64,000 bases of DNA from positions 4,216,001 to 4,280,000 of the forward strand of contig NZ_JACHMS010000001.1 of NCBI RefSeq assembly GCF_014205055.1. Direction: 5' to 3'. The notes below the pieces were generated by a model. The model saw nothing but the letters and a program-made list of their open reading frames with translations, had not been told where the DNA came from and did not search any database. Of this stretch, positions 50,665 to 59,181 are shown in pieces; position 1 is the first letter of the stretch, and every line of letters begins with the position of its first letter. This stretch comes from Streptomyces luteogriseus. Its GTDB lineage: Bacteria > Actinomycetota > Actinomycetes > Streptomycetales > Streptomycetaceae. The position numbers and the translations under genes were made by a program.

Positions 50665-51255
50665 TCAGGAGGCCTTGCGCAGGCCTCCGAAGGCCAGCTG
50701 CACCACCGCGTCGGCCACCTCGCGCTCGTTCATGCCGCGGCCGTCCGGCCGGTACCACTCGACGATCGAGTTGATCATGCCGAAGACCAGCCGGGTCACC
50801 AGCCGCACCTCTATGTCGGCGCGCACGTCACCGTCCGCGGCGGCCGCCTTGAGCAGGTCGGCGACCCGGTGGTCGAAGTCGCGGCGCCGCTCCAGGGCCC
50901 ACCGCTCGGTGTCCGTGTTGCCGCGCACGCGCAGCAGCAGCGTCACGTAGGGCAGTTCGGCGATGAGCACCTCGACCATGCGCCGGACGACGTACTCCAG
51001 ACGGTCCGAGGCGCGCCCCACGCACGCGTGCTCCTCGTCGAGGATCCCGAAGAGGCCGTCCAGGGCCCGGCTCACGGCCCGGCGCAGCAGCTCCTCCTTG
51101 CCGGCGACATGGTGGTAGATCGACGACTTGGAGATGCCCGCGGCCTTGGAGAGGTGCTCCATGGAGGTGCCGTCGTAGCCACGCTCGATGAACACCTGGA
51201 CGGCCACGGACAGCAGTGTGTCCGGGGTGTAGGTGTCGCGCTTGGCGGTGGTCAT
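50665..51255 (-). CDS. TetR family regulator (PaaR-like)
   Basis: A 196-residue repressor. The HTH spans TLLSVAVQVFIERGYDGTSMEHLSKAAGISKSSIYHHVAGKEELLRRAV (residues 13-61); the helical C-terminal domain contains FGMINSIVEWYRPDGRGMNEREVADAV, typical of TetR_C proteins near acyl-CoA genes. Its ATG overlaps the paaH stop codon (ATGA 51252-51255), so it is co-transcribed with paaH. The 20-bp palindrome at 52824-52843 ahead of paaH is its probable operator, and phenylacetyl-CoA or another acyl-CoA is a plausible inducer. Confidence 0.88.
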   Translation of the reverse strand: MTTAKRDTYTPDTLLSVAVQVFIERGYDGTSMEHLSKAAGISKSSIYHHVAGKEELLRRAVSRALDGLFGILDEEHACVGRASDRLEYVVRRMVEVLIAELPYVTLLLRVRGNTDTERWALERRRDFDHRVADLLKAAAADGDVRADIEVRLVTRLVFGMINSIVEWYRPDGRGMNEREVADAVVQLAFGGLRKAS

Positions 51256-52772
51256 GAGGTGCCCTCCCGCGAGTCGGAGGCGTGGGCGTGGCGGTACAGG
51301 GCCAGGGACGGCGCGTAGCGGCCCGAGGGATCGCGCCGGTGCAGGTCGTCCAGGAGCACGTAGGCCCAGGTGCGGCCGAGGCGGCGACTCCACTCGAAGG
51401 GGCCCAGGGGGTAGTTGACGCCGAGGCGCATCGCGGTGTCGATGTCCTCCTCGGTGGCCACGCCCTTGGCGACCGCGTCGTGCGCGAGGTCGATGATGCG
51501 CGCGACCGTGCGGGCGACGATCATGCCGGGGACGTCGCCGATGACGCTGACCCGCTTGCCGAGCGCCTGGAAGAGGCCGATGGCCTCGGCGAGGATCTGC
51601 GGGGAGGTGTCCTGGGAGGCGGACAGGGCGATCCGGCCGGCCGTGCGGTAGTCCAGGGCGAGGTCGAAGTAGACGAAGTCCCGGTACTCCACGGCGGTCT
51701 GCCCGTCGGCGAGGACGAGCCGGCCGCCGCTCGGGAGGAGCAGACACGCCCCCTGGTCGTCGTCGTCACTGTCGTCACGGACCGGGATGCCCGCCTCGCG
51801 GATCAGCTCGAGCAGTTCGGACGCCGGGCCCAGGTCGCCCTCGGCGACGACGTACGCGGGCGGCTGCCGCTGCTCGGCGGTGTCCGGCTCGGGACGCTCG
51901 GCGCCGTCCCGGTGGTCGTACCAGCCGTGGCCTGTCTTGCGGCCGAGCCGGCCGGACTCGACCAGGCGCCGCTGGGCGAGGGACGGTGTGAAGCGCACGT
52001 CCTGGAAGAAGGACTGCCACACCGACTGCGTGACCGACTCGTTGACGTCCTGGCCGATCAGGTCGGTCAGCTCGAACGCGCCCATCCGGAAGCCGCCCGA
52101 CTCGCGCAGCACGGCGTCGATGGTGGCCGGGTCGGCGACCTGCGCCTCGTGGACAGCGAAGGCCTCGGCGTAGAAGGGCCGGGCGATGCGGTTGACGATG
52201 AAGCCCGGGGTGTCCGCGCAGGCGACCGGCGTCTTGCCCCAGGCGCGGGCGGTCTCGTACGCGCGCGTGGCGTACGTGACGTCGGTGGCGAACCCGGAGA
52301 CGACCTCGACCAGCGGCAGCAGCGGCGCGGGGTTGAAGAAGTGCAGCCCGACGAACCGGCCGGGGTTGCGCAGGGCTCCGCCGATGGCCGTGACGGACAG
52401 CGACGAGGTGTTGGTGGCGAGCAGGCAGTCGTCGGCGACGATGCCCTCCAGCGCGCGGAACAGGTCCTGCTTGACGTCCAGCCGCTCCAGGACGGCCTCG
52501 ACGACGAGGGCGCAGTCGGCGAGCTCGGGGAGGTCCTCGGCGGGCAGCAGACGGGCGCGGGCCGCGTCCCGGTCGGCGCCGGTGAGCCGCTCCTTCTCGA
52601 CGAGCCGGTCCAGGCGGGCACCGATCGCGTCGGCCGCCTCCCGGGCCCGCCCGGGGAGGGTGTCGTACAGCCGTACGGGATGGCCCGCGACCAGCGCGAC
52701 CTGGGCGATTCCCTGGCCCATGGTGCCGGTGCCGACGACGGCCACGGGGCTGCTGAGGTCGAGTGCTGTCAT
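51252..52772 (-). CDS. 3-hydroxyacyl-CoA dehydrogenase (PaaH-like)
   Basis: A 506-residue NAD-dependent enzyme. The Rossmann nucleotide site VVGTGTMGQGIAQV (residues 11-25), 3HCDH_N with LLATNTSSLSVTAI and VGLHFFNPAPLLPLVEVV, then two 3HCDH C-terminal domains (residues 185-285, 410-490; NYPLGPFEWSRRLG in the second). Two C domains fit the PaaH/PaaC type acting in phenylacetate catabolism. The ATG at 52772 is divergent from paaN. It is the first gene of an operon with the TetR gene. Confidence 0.9.
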   Translation of the reverse strand: MTALDLSSPVAVVGTGTMGQGIAQVALVAGHPVRLYDTLPGRAREAADAIGARLDRLVEKERLTGADRDAARARLLPAEDLPELADCALVVEAVLERLDVKQDLFRALEGIVADDCLLATNTSSLSVTAIGGALRNPGRFVGLHFFNPAPLLPLVEVVSGFATDVTYATRAYETARAWGKTPVACADTPGFIVNRIARPFYAEAFAVHEAQVADPATIDAVLRESGGFRMGAFELTDLIGQDVNESVTQSVWQSFFQDVRFTPSLAQRRLVESGRLGRKTGHGWYDHRDGAERPEPDTAEQRQPPAYVVAEGDLGPASELLELIREAGIPVRDDSDDDDQGACLLLPSGGRLVLADGQTAVEYRDFVYFDLALDYRTAGRIALSASQDTSPQILAEAIGLFQALGKRVSVIGDVPGMIVARTVARIIDLAHDAVAKGVATEEDIDTAMRLGVNYPLGPFEWSRRLGRTWAYVLLDDLHRRDPSGRYAPSLALYRHAHASDSREGTS

Positions 52773-52823
52773 GTGCGCGATCCTCCCGCACGGGGTTTTC
52801 CACAGATGCGGCGGACCCCCTTG

Positions 52824-52843
52824 AACCGACCGATCGTTCGGTT
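52824..52843. promoter_or_regulatory. 20-bp palindromic TetR operator between paaH and paaN
   Basis: AACCGACCGATCGTTCGGTT is a palindrome apart from one pair (18 of 20 positions symmetric) midway between the divergent paaH and paaN starts. Its size and symmetry suit a TetR dimer. A near copy of its core lies at the bkdA/bkdR region (50028-50041). Confidence 0.7.
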
Positions 52844-52932
52844 ACTCTAGCTCTGTCCGAGTGTTCCTGCCCAGGTTTCTGCCCAGGTCATGAACTCGAC
52901 GAAGAGTTCTTGAGACGAGGAGATGGTCACCC

Positions 52933-54624
52933 ATGACCGCCGCACTCTCGGCGCACGAGCTGATCGCCCGGCACCGGTCCACCCTCGACCAGGCGCTGGA
53001 AGCGATCCGCACGCGCGCCTACTGGTCCCCGCACCCCGAGCACCCCAAGGCCTACGGGGAGAACGGCAGCCTGGACGCGGCGGCGGGCAAGGCCGCCTTC
53101 GACGCCCTGCTCGGCTCCCGCCTCGACCTCGGCCAGCCGGGCACCGACGACTGGGTGGGCGGCGAGACATCCCCGTACGGCATCGACCTGGGCGTGACGT
53201 ACCCGCACGCGGACCTCGACGTGCTGCTGCCCGCCATGAAGGCCGGCCAGCGGGCCTGGCGGGACGCGGGCGCGGAGCAGCGCGCGGTGGTCTGCCTGGA
53301 GATCCTCAAGCGCATCAGCGACCGGACGCACGAGTTCGCGCACGCGGTCATGCACACCTCCGGCCAGGCGTTCATGATGGCGTTCCAGGCGGGCGGGCCG
53401 CACGCGCAGGACCGCGGCCTGGAGGCGGTGGCCTACGCGTACGTCGAGCAGGTGCGCACGCCCGACAACGCCGAGTGGACCAAGCCCCAGGGCAAGCGCG
53501 ACCCGCTGGCCATGAACAAGCAGTTCACACCGGTCCCGCGCGGCATCGCCCTGATGATCGGCTGCAACACCTTCCCGACGTGGAACGGCTACCCGGGCCT
53601 GTTCGCCTCCCTCGCCACCGGCAACGCGGTCCTGGTCAAGCCCCACCCGCGCGCGGTGCTGCCGCTCGCCCTCACCGTGCAGGTCGCGCGCGAGGTGCTC
53701 GCGGAGACCGGCTTCGACCCGAACCTGATCGCGCTGGCCGCCGAGCGCCCCGGCGAGGGCATCGCCAAGACCCTGGCGACGCGTCCGGAGATCCGGATCA
53801 TCGACTACACGGGCTCGACCGAGTTCGGCGACTGGCTGGAGGCCAACGCCCGCCAGGCGCAGGTCTACACGGAGAAGGCCGGCGTCAACACGGTCGTCGT
53901 CCACTCCACGTCCGACTACAAGGGCATGCTCTCCAACCTGGCGTTCTCGCTGTCCCTGTACAGCGGCCAGATGTGCACGACCCCGCAGAACCTCCTCGTC
54001 CCCCGCGAGGGCATCTCCACGGACCAGGGCCCCAAGTCCTACGACGAGGTGGTCGCCGACCTCGCCAGGTCCGTCGACGGCCTGCTCGGCGACGACGCCC
54101 GGGCGAACGCGCTGCTCGGCGCGATCGTCAACCCGGACGTGAAGGCCCGTCTGGAGGCCGCTTCCGGGCTGGGCGAGGTCGCCCTGGCCTCCCGTGAGAT
54201 CACCAACCCGGACTTCCCGGGGGCGGTCGTGCGTACGCCGGTGATCGTGAAGCTGGACGGGGCCAAGCCGGACGACGAGGCCGCCTACATGAGCGAGTGC
54301 TTCGGGCCGGTGTCCTTCGCCGTCGCGGTCGACTCGGCCGCGGACGCGGCGGAGCTGCTGCGGCGGACCGTCCGCGAGAAGGGCGCGATGACCGTCGGGG
54401 CGTACACGACCGACCCGGAGGTCGAACAGGCCGTCCAGGAGGTCTGCCTGGAGGAGGCCGCGCAGCTGTCGCTGAACCTCACGGGCGGGGTGTACGTGAA
54501 CCAGACGGCCGCGTTCTCCGACTTCCACGGGTCGGGTGGCAACCCGGCGGCGAGTGCGGCGCTGTGCGACGGGGCGTTCGTGGCCAACCGGTTCCGGGTG
54601 GTCGAGGTGCGGCGGGACGCGTAG
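52933..54624 (+). CDS. paaN: Phenylacetic acid degradation protein PaaN (aldehyde dehydrogenase family)
   Basis: A 563-residue aldehyde dehydrogenase superfamily protein. VYTEKAGVNTVVVHSTSDYKGMLSNLAFSLSLYSGQMCTTPQN holds the catalytic Cys (GQMC), RGIALMIGCNTFPTWNGYPGLFASLATGNAVLVKPHP is the NAD-binding region and the Glu lies in IIDYTGSTEFGDW or nearby. PaaN closes the phenylacetyl-CoA ring-opening branch. The start ATG at 52933 follows GACGAGGAGATGGTCACCC. It is divergent from the paaH-TetR operon. Confidence 0.9.
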   Translation: MTAALSAHELIARHRSTLDQALEAIRTRAYWSPHPEHPKAYGENGSLDAAAGKAAFDALLGSRLDLGQPGTDDWVGGETSPYGIDLGVTYPHADLDVLLPAMKAGQRAWRDAGAEQRAVVCLEILKRISDRTHEFAHAVMHTSGQAFMMAFQAGGPHAQDRGLEAVAYAYVEQVRTPDNAEWTKPQGKRDPLAMNKQFTPVPRGIALMIGCNTFPTWNGYPGLFASLATGNAVLVKPHPRAVLPLALTVQVAREVLAETGFDPNLIALAAERPGEGIAKTLATRPEIRIIDYTGSTEFGDWLEANARQAQVYTEKAGVNTVVVHSTSDYKGMLSNLAFSLSLYSGQMCTTPQNLLVPREGISTDQGPKSYDEVVADLARSVDGLLGDDARANALLGAIVNPDVKARLEAASGLGEVALASREITNPDFPGAVVRTPVIVKLDGAKPDDEAAYMSECFGPVSFAVAVDSAADAAELLRRTVREKGAMTVGAYTTDPEVEQAVQEVCLEEAAQLSLNLTGGVYVNQTAAFSDFHGSGGNPAASAALCDGAFVANRFRVVEVRRDA

Positions 54625-54690
54625 CCGGGGCTCGGGGGCGCCCAGGAGTTCGGGGGTTCTCGTTGGCGCGCGGGTGCCGGTGCGTTGTGG

Positions 54691-54742
54691 TTGCTCGCGC
54701 AGTGCCCCGCGCCCCTGACGGGGCGCTTCTAAAGGGGCGCCC
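54691..54742. repeat. Common Streptomyces palindromic intergenic element
   Basis: TCGCGCAGTGCCCCGCGCCCCTGACGGGGCGC-type sequence (stated in parts: GCGCCCC at 54709-54715, GGGGCGC at 54720-54726) is a REP-like element found many times in Streptomyces intergenic regions, as I recall. It overlaps the end of trmH by about 14 bases and can serve as terminator between paaN and trmH. Confidence 0.6.
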
Positions 54743-55472
54743 CGAAACTCCAGTGGTACAGCGTCATCGCCACGCTCGTCGCCAGGTTGTAGCTGCTGAC
54801 CTGGGGGCGCATGGGAAGGGACAGCAAGTGGTCCGCACGCGCGCGTAGTTCCGTGGACAGGCCGGTGCGCTCGGAGCCGAAGGCGAGGACGGCGTCGTCC
54901 GGGAGTTTGACGCCCCGGATGTCGTCGCCCTCCGGGTCCAGGGCGAACAGCGGCCCCGGTGGCAGTTCCTCCGCGGTCAGCCGCTCCACCGCCGTCGCGA
55001 AGTGCAGCCCCGCCCCGCCCCGCACGACGGTCGGGTGCCAGGGGTCGACCGTCCCGGTCGTCACCACACCGGTCGCCCCGAAACCTGCGGCCAGGCGGAT
55101 CACCGCACCCGCGTTGCCCAGGTTGCGCGGGTTGTCGAGGACCACGACCGGGGCCGAGCGGGGCACGTGCGCGAGCTTCTCCAGGTTGGAGGCGCGGGAC
55201 GGCCTGACGGCCAGGGCCGCCACGGCGGTGGGATGCGGGCGCGGCACGAACGACGCGTACGCCGCGTGCGGCACCTCCGTCAGCAGCCCGGCCAGCGCGT
55301 CCCGTACGTCCGGGGCCAGTTCGTCGGCGAGGGCCAGGGCGGCCGCCCGGTCGGCGGTGACCGCCACCGGCACCTCGGCGCCGAAGCGCAGCGCGTGCTT
55401 GAGCGCGTGGAACCCGTCGAGCAGGACGGTGTCGCCGGCGAGCCGGTGCCAGACGGTCACGGGATCGGTCAT
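54729..55472 (-). CDS. TrmH/SpoU family RNA 2'-O-methyltransferase
   Basis: A 247-residue SPOUT methyltransferase with the three SpoU motifs: LDNPRNLGNAGAVIR (motif 1, with the catalytic Arg/Asn), VLAFGSERTGLS (motif 2) and LPMRPQVSSYNLATSVAMTLY (motif 3). The N-terminal 110 residues are the substrate-binding domain. It probably modifies tRNA or 23S rRNA. The start overlaps the HTTM gene stop codon (ATGA at 55469-55472), and its end overlaps a palindromic element. Confidence 0.9.
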   Translation of the reverse strand: MTDPVTVWHRLAGDTVLLDGFHALKHALRFGAEVPVAVTADRAAALALADELAPDVRDALAGLLTEVPHAAYASFVPRPHPTAVAALAVRPSRASNLEKLAHVPRSAPVVVLDNPRNLGNAGAVIRLAAGFGATGVVTTGTVDPWHPTVVRGGAGLHFATAVERLTAEELPPGPLFALDPEGDDIRGVKLPDDAVLAFGSERTGLSTELRARADHLLSLPMRPQVSSYNLATSVAMTLYHWSFGAPL

Positions 55473-56680
55473 GCCCCGAAGCCTACGTGCGTGGCCTCGG
55501 AGCTCCCCTGGGCGCGTGGCCCGGGCAGCGGCCTACGCCCGCCCCCGCGCCGCAGCCGGTCACGCGTGCGTGCCGCCAGGTCGCCCAGGCGGCGCAGGAA
55601 GCCCGTCGGCAGGAACACCGCGTCCGCCGCGATCATCGCCAGCGAGAAGAACGGCAGCCCCAGGACCACGGCGATCACGGCGTGCTCGGTCATCATCACC
55701 GCCAGCAGGACGTTCTTCACCCGCCGGTTGAACAGGGTGAACGGGAAGGCGACCTGCACGAGGACCGTCCCGTAGGTCACCAGCATCACCATCGTGCCGC
55801 TGGCGGACAGCAGGTCGGCGAGCGCCGGCCAGGGCGAGAAGTACTCCAGGTGGAGCGGGTAGTAGACCGCGGTGCCGTCCTGCCAGCGCGATCCCTGGAT
55901 CTTGTACCAGCCGGCCGTCGCGTAGATCAGACACGCCTCGGCCATGATCACGAGCAGGGCGCCGTTGTGCACGACGTTGGCGATCACGTCCAGCATGATC
56001 CGCGGCTCACCGGTCCCGGCCCGGCGCCCGACCAGCCACCACAGGGCCTGCACGACCCATACCGTCCACAGCAGTGCCGGTATCAGCCAGTCGCCCTGCA
56101 TCCGGCCGACCAGGGTGACCGCGACCAGCACGAACCCGAGCACGCCCCACAGGACCGGGCCGGTCCGGTCCGTGACCCGCTCGCCCCGTGCGCGTGCCGC
56201 CGTCTGCCGCGCGGCCCGCCGGGCGTCCAGCGACCACACCCGGGCGCACCGCGTGAACACCAGGTAGACCGACATCAGGTGCAGCACATTGTCGCCGCCG
56301 TCGCCCATGAAGACACTGCGGTTCTGCAGCGACAGCACGCCGGCCATGAACAGCACCGACATGGTGCGGGTGCGCCAGCCCAGCATCAGCAGAACGCTGG
56401 AGAGCACCGCCAGCGCGTAGACGATCTCGAACCAGATCCGGCCGTCCGACCACATCAGCACGGTGAACGAGCCGTTGGAGCCGACGAGCTGCTCGGCGAG
56501 ATCCCAGCTCCAGGGGCCCTCGGGACCGTAGAGCTCGTGGCGGTGGGGGATCTCGCGGAGCAGGAACAGCAGCCAGGTGGCGCTGAAGCCGATACGGATG
56601 ACGGCCGTCTGGTAGGGGCCGAGCGCCGCCTCGGTGACACGGGCGATACCGGCCGAGACGGCCAGTGAGAAGCGGTTCAC
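55469..56680 (-). CDS. HTTM (horizontally transferred TM) domain protein
   Basis: A 403-residue polytopic protein with at least seven TM segments. Features are PYQTAVIRIGFSATWLLFLLREI (TM1), FEIVYALAVLSSVLLMLGW, MAGVLSLQNRSVFMGDGGDNVLHLMSVYL, YATAGWYKIQGSRWQDGTAVYY and FPFTLFNRRVKNVLLAVMM, all conserved in the HTTM family related to the vitamin-K-dependent carboxylase membrane domain. The catalytic residues of carboxylase are not evident, so the activity is unknown. GTG start 56680 overlaps the upstream DUF5819 stop codon (GTGA at 56677-56680). Confidence 0.85.
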   Translation of the reverse strand: MNRFSLAVSAGIARVTEAALGPYQTAVIRIGFSATWLLFLLREIPHRHELYGPEGPWSWDLAEQLVGSNGSFTVLMWSDGRIWFEIVYALAVLSSVLLMLGWRTRTMSVLFMAGVLSLQNRSVFMGDGGDNVLHLMSVYLVFTRCARVWSLDARRAARQTAARARGERVTDRTGPVLWGVLGFVLVAVTLVGRMQGDWLIPALLWTVWVVQALWWLVGRRAGTGEPRIMLDVIANVVHNGALLVIMAEACLIYATAGWYKIQGSRWQDGTAVYYPLHLEYFSPWPALADLLSASGTMVMLVTYGTVLVQVAFPFTLFNRRVKNVLLAVMMTEHAVIAVVLGLPFFSLAMIAADAVFLPTGFLRRLGDLAARTRDRLRRGGGRRPLPGPRAQGSSEATHVGFGA

Positions 56681-57633
56681 CGCACGCCTCCCCGGGCCTC
56701 GTCCTGCGGGACCCTCCACCACGGCAGCTCCCGGTAGGACGGTGTCGTGGAGACCTTTTCCCGGCTCCACTCGGGCGGCGGCACGTTGCTGGTCCGGGAG
56801 CGCACCTGCACCCGCTCGATCACCCCGGAACTCCCGGTCGCGGCCCGCACCGCGTCGTCGCGGCCGAGACGCAGCACCATGATCCGGCGCAGATACGACT
56901 CCGAGAGCGAGCCGCGCAGGCCCACCGGGCGGTTCTCGCTGTCGTGCGTGGCGACGAAGAAGTCCCAGGCGCGGCGCAGTTCGTTCTGCTGGGTGTGGCT
57001 GGGCAGCAGGTTGCCGTCGATGGCGCGCCCGTCCTCGGCGGACAGGTCGTACCAGCCGGTGGTCTGCGTCATGCCGTCCGGCCCCCGGACCCCTGCACGG
57101 ACCTGGATCGAGATGTTCTGCTGGAGCGGGTTCGGCGCGAACAGCTTCCAGTTCTGCTCGAACTCCGGATAGATCCAGTCGTCCACGGCCTCGCCGTGCG
57201 CCCTGGTGACCGTGTTCGCCGGCGCGACGTGCAGGAACGTCATGCCGATGTGCACACACACGCCGATGGCCACGACCGCGAGCGCCAGGGCGACGCCGAC
57301 CTGATAGCGGGGGGAGAGCGCGGCGATGCCGGTCCGGGGTTCACCGGGCGGCCACGACCCGGGCGGTGCGGGCGCCACGACCGGCGCGGGCGGTGCGGGC
57401 GCCACGTCCGGCGCGAGCTCGGGCCCGGGGGACACGTCCGGGGCGAGCTCGGGCCCGGGGGACACGTCCGGCGCGAGCTCGGGCCCGGGGGACACGTCCG
57501 GCGCGAGCTCGGGCCCGGGGGAGACGTCCGGCGCGGCGGAGTCCGCCGGGGCGCTCCGCTGCGCGGGCGGTGCCGGGCGGCGGGGCGCGTCCGGGCCGTG
57601 CCGGGCGTTCGAGCCCTCGTCGTACGCGTCCAT
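56677..57633 (-). CDS. DUF5819 family protein with a repeat-rich N-terminus
   Basis: About 318 residues. The N-terminal half is Pro/Ala/Glu/Asp-rich, with the 10-residue repeat SPGPELAPDV four times, encoded by four 30-bp repeats (57411-57530). One TM (VGVALALAVVAIGVCVHIGMTF, about residue 112) follows, then the extracellular DUF5819 domain with EFEQNWKLFAPNPLQQNISIQV. DUF5819 genes commonly precede HTTM genes, and this one overlaps it. A cell-envelope function is inferred; it resembles the accessory subunit of an HTTM enzyme. Start ATG 57633 (or 57648). Confidence 0.8.
   Translation of the reverse strand: MDAYDEGSNARHGPDAPRRPAPPAQRSAPADSAAPDVSPGPELAPDVSPGPELAPDVSPGPELAPDVSPGPELAPDVAPAPPAPVVAPAPPGSWPPGEPRTGIAALSPRYQVGVALALAVVAIGVCVHIGMTFLHVAPANTVTRAHGEAVDDWIYPEFEQNWKLFAPNPLQQNISIQVRAGVRGPDGMTQTTGWYDLSAEDGRAIDGNLLPSHTQQNELRRAWDFFVATHDSENRPVGLRGSLSESYLRRIMVLRLGRDDAVRAATGSSGVIERVQVRSRTSNVPPPEWSREKVSTTPSYRELPWWRVPQDEARGGVR
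57411..57530. repeat. Four in-frame 30-bp tandem repeats in the DUF5819 gene
   Basis: Units at 57411-57440, 57441-57470, 57471-57500 and 57501-57530 differ at single positions. The period of 30 keeps the reading frame, so repeat number changes only linker length. A shorter 24-bp repeat (APPAPVVAPAPP-coding) adjoins on the left, at about 57363-57410. Confidence 0.9.
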
Positions 57634-58012
57634 TCCGCCCCGTTCCACGATCCCGGTCCGTCGTTCCGTCCGCCCGGCCGCGAGGGCGTCGTTCCGCCCG
57701 CCCGGTCCTGCGCGGCGTCGGCACGGGCACGGTACTCAGGACACCCACCCGGGCACAGCCCCTGTCCGCAGGTCCCGCCGTGGCCGTCGCCACACCGTGG
57801 AAGCCGACCGTACGGCGAGTACGACCGTCCGAGAGCCGCGGTCCCCTTGGTCCACAGGGGACCCCCGCAGGTTATCCACAGGGTGCCCCGGCCGTTCGCC
57901 CACCGGAGTGACACCCTACGGCGCCCGCCCGCACACCCATTCCCTTCTTCTAGAACCTGTTCTATCTTGACGCCCCGTCAGCTCAACGGGACCGGCCGGA
58001 AGGACAGGAACC
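57634..58012. other. 379-bp region before the second acyl-CoA dehydrogenase
   Basis: No credible gene. It carries the divergent promoters, a DnaA-box-like TTATCCACA (57872-57880) and, at the right, a KstR-like operator (57951-57964). Confidence 0.5.
57951..57964. promoter_or_regulatory. KstR-like operator of the acyl-CoA dehydrogenase gene
   Basis: TAGAACCTGTTCTA matches the KstR steroid-regulon motif TnnAACnnGTTnnA exactly and is itself a near-perfect palindrome. It lies 48 bases upstream of the start. This suggests a TetR repressor of KstR type controls the gene. Confidence 0.65.
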
Positions 58013-59146
58013 GTGGACTTCACCTTCACCGAGGAGCAGCAGGCGGCGGCCGAGGCGGCGAAGGGCGTGTTCGCCGGTGTCGCACCCGACGCCGTGCCCA
58101 GCCCGGCCATGACCCCGGGCGCCGTCGCCGAGACCTGCGACCGCGCCCTGTGGGCCAGGCTCGCCGACGCGGACCTGCTGAGCCTGCTGCTCGACGCCCG
58201 GTACGGCGGGGCCGGTCTGGACGCCGTCGCGCTCTGCCTGGTGCTGCGGGAGTCGGCGAAGGTCCTGGCCAGGGTGCCCCTGCTGGAGAGCTGCGCGGCA
58301 GCGGCGGCCGTCCAGGCCTACGGCGGTGAAGAGGCGAAAGCGGACCTGCTCGCCCGGGCCGGCCGGGGCGAGACCGTCCTGACCGTCGCCCCGCACGGCC
58401 GCACCGGCCACGACCCGGCCGAGCAGGCCGTGACCGCCCGGCAGGACGGCGGGACCTGGGTGCTGGACGGGGTGCAGACGGCCGTGCCCTGGGCCTACGA
58501 CGCCGACGTCACGCTCGTCCCCGCGCACACCGGGACCGGCCGGACCGTGCTCGCCCTGGTGCCGCGCGGGCACGAGGGCGCCGTCCTCGCGGAGCAGTTC
58601 TCGACCAGCGGCGAGCGGCTCGGCGAGCTGCGGCTGGAGTCGGCGCGGCTGCCCGGCCGGGACGTCATCGACACCGACGGGGCGTGGGAGTGGCTGCGGG
58701 ACCTGCTGGCCACCGGGACGTGCGCGCTGGCGCTCGGGCTCGGGGAGCGCGTGCTGCGGATGACCGGGGAGTACACGGGCAAGCGGGAGCAGTTCGGGTT
58801 CCCGATCGCGACCTTCCAGGCCGTCGCCGTGCAGGCCGCCGACCGCTACATCGACCTGCGCGCGATGGAGGCCACGCTGTGGCAGGCCGCATGGCGGATC
58901 GCCTCCGGGGCACCGGGCCCGCTGCCCGCCGCCGGGGACGTGGCCGTCGCCAAGATCTGGGCGGCGGAGGGCGTACGCCGGGTCGTGCAGACCGCGCAGC
59001 ACCTGCACGGCGGGTTCGGCGCCGACGTCGACTACCCCCTGCACCGCTACCACGCCTGGGCCAAGCACCTGGAACTGTCACTGGGCCCGGCCGCGGCCCA
59101 CGAAGAGGCCCTGGGCGACCTGCTGGCGGCCCACCCACTGGCCTGA
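58013..59146 (+). CDS. Acyl-CoA dehydrogenase (FadE type), short form
   Basis: A 377-residue flavin enzyme with three acyl-CoA dehydrogenase segments: N-terminal helical (FTEEQQAAAEAAKGVFAG), middle beta domain and C-terminal (QFGFPIATFQAVAVQAADRYIDLRAMEATLWQAAWRIA and QTAQHLHGGFGADVDYPLHRYH). The usual catalytic Glu position is not obvious; the subfamily seen with sterol side-chain degradation is heterodimeric and one subunit lacks it. Start GTG at 58013 follows GGAAGGACAGGAACC. The KstR-like operator upstream supports a steroid or lipid link. Confidence 0.85.
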   Translation: MDFTFTEEQQAAAEAAKGVFAGVAPDAVPSPAMTPGAVAETCDRALWARLADADLLSLLLDARYGGAGLDAVALCLVLRESAKVLARVPLLESCAAAAAVQAYGGEEAKADLLARAGRGETVLTVAPHGRTGHDPAEQAVTARQDGGTWVLDGVQTAVPWAYDADVTLVPAHTGTGRTVLALVPRGHEGAVLAEQFSTSGERLGELRLESARLPGRDVIDTDGAWEWLRDLLATGTCALALGLGERVLRMTGEYTGKREQFGFPIATFQAVAVQAADRYIDLRAMEATLWQAAWRIASGAPGPLPAAGDVAVAKIWAAEGVRRVVQTAQHLHGGFGADVDYPLHRYHAWAKHLELSLGPAAAHEEALGDLLAAHPLA

Positions 59147-59181
59147 CCGCGCGGTCAGGGAGCCGGGCTGATCGCCGGGTG

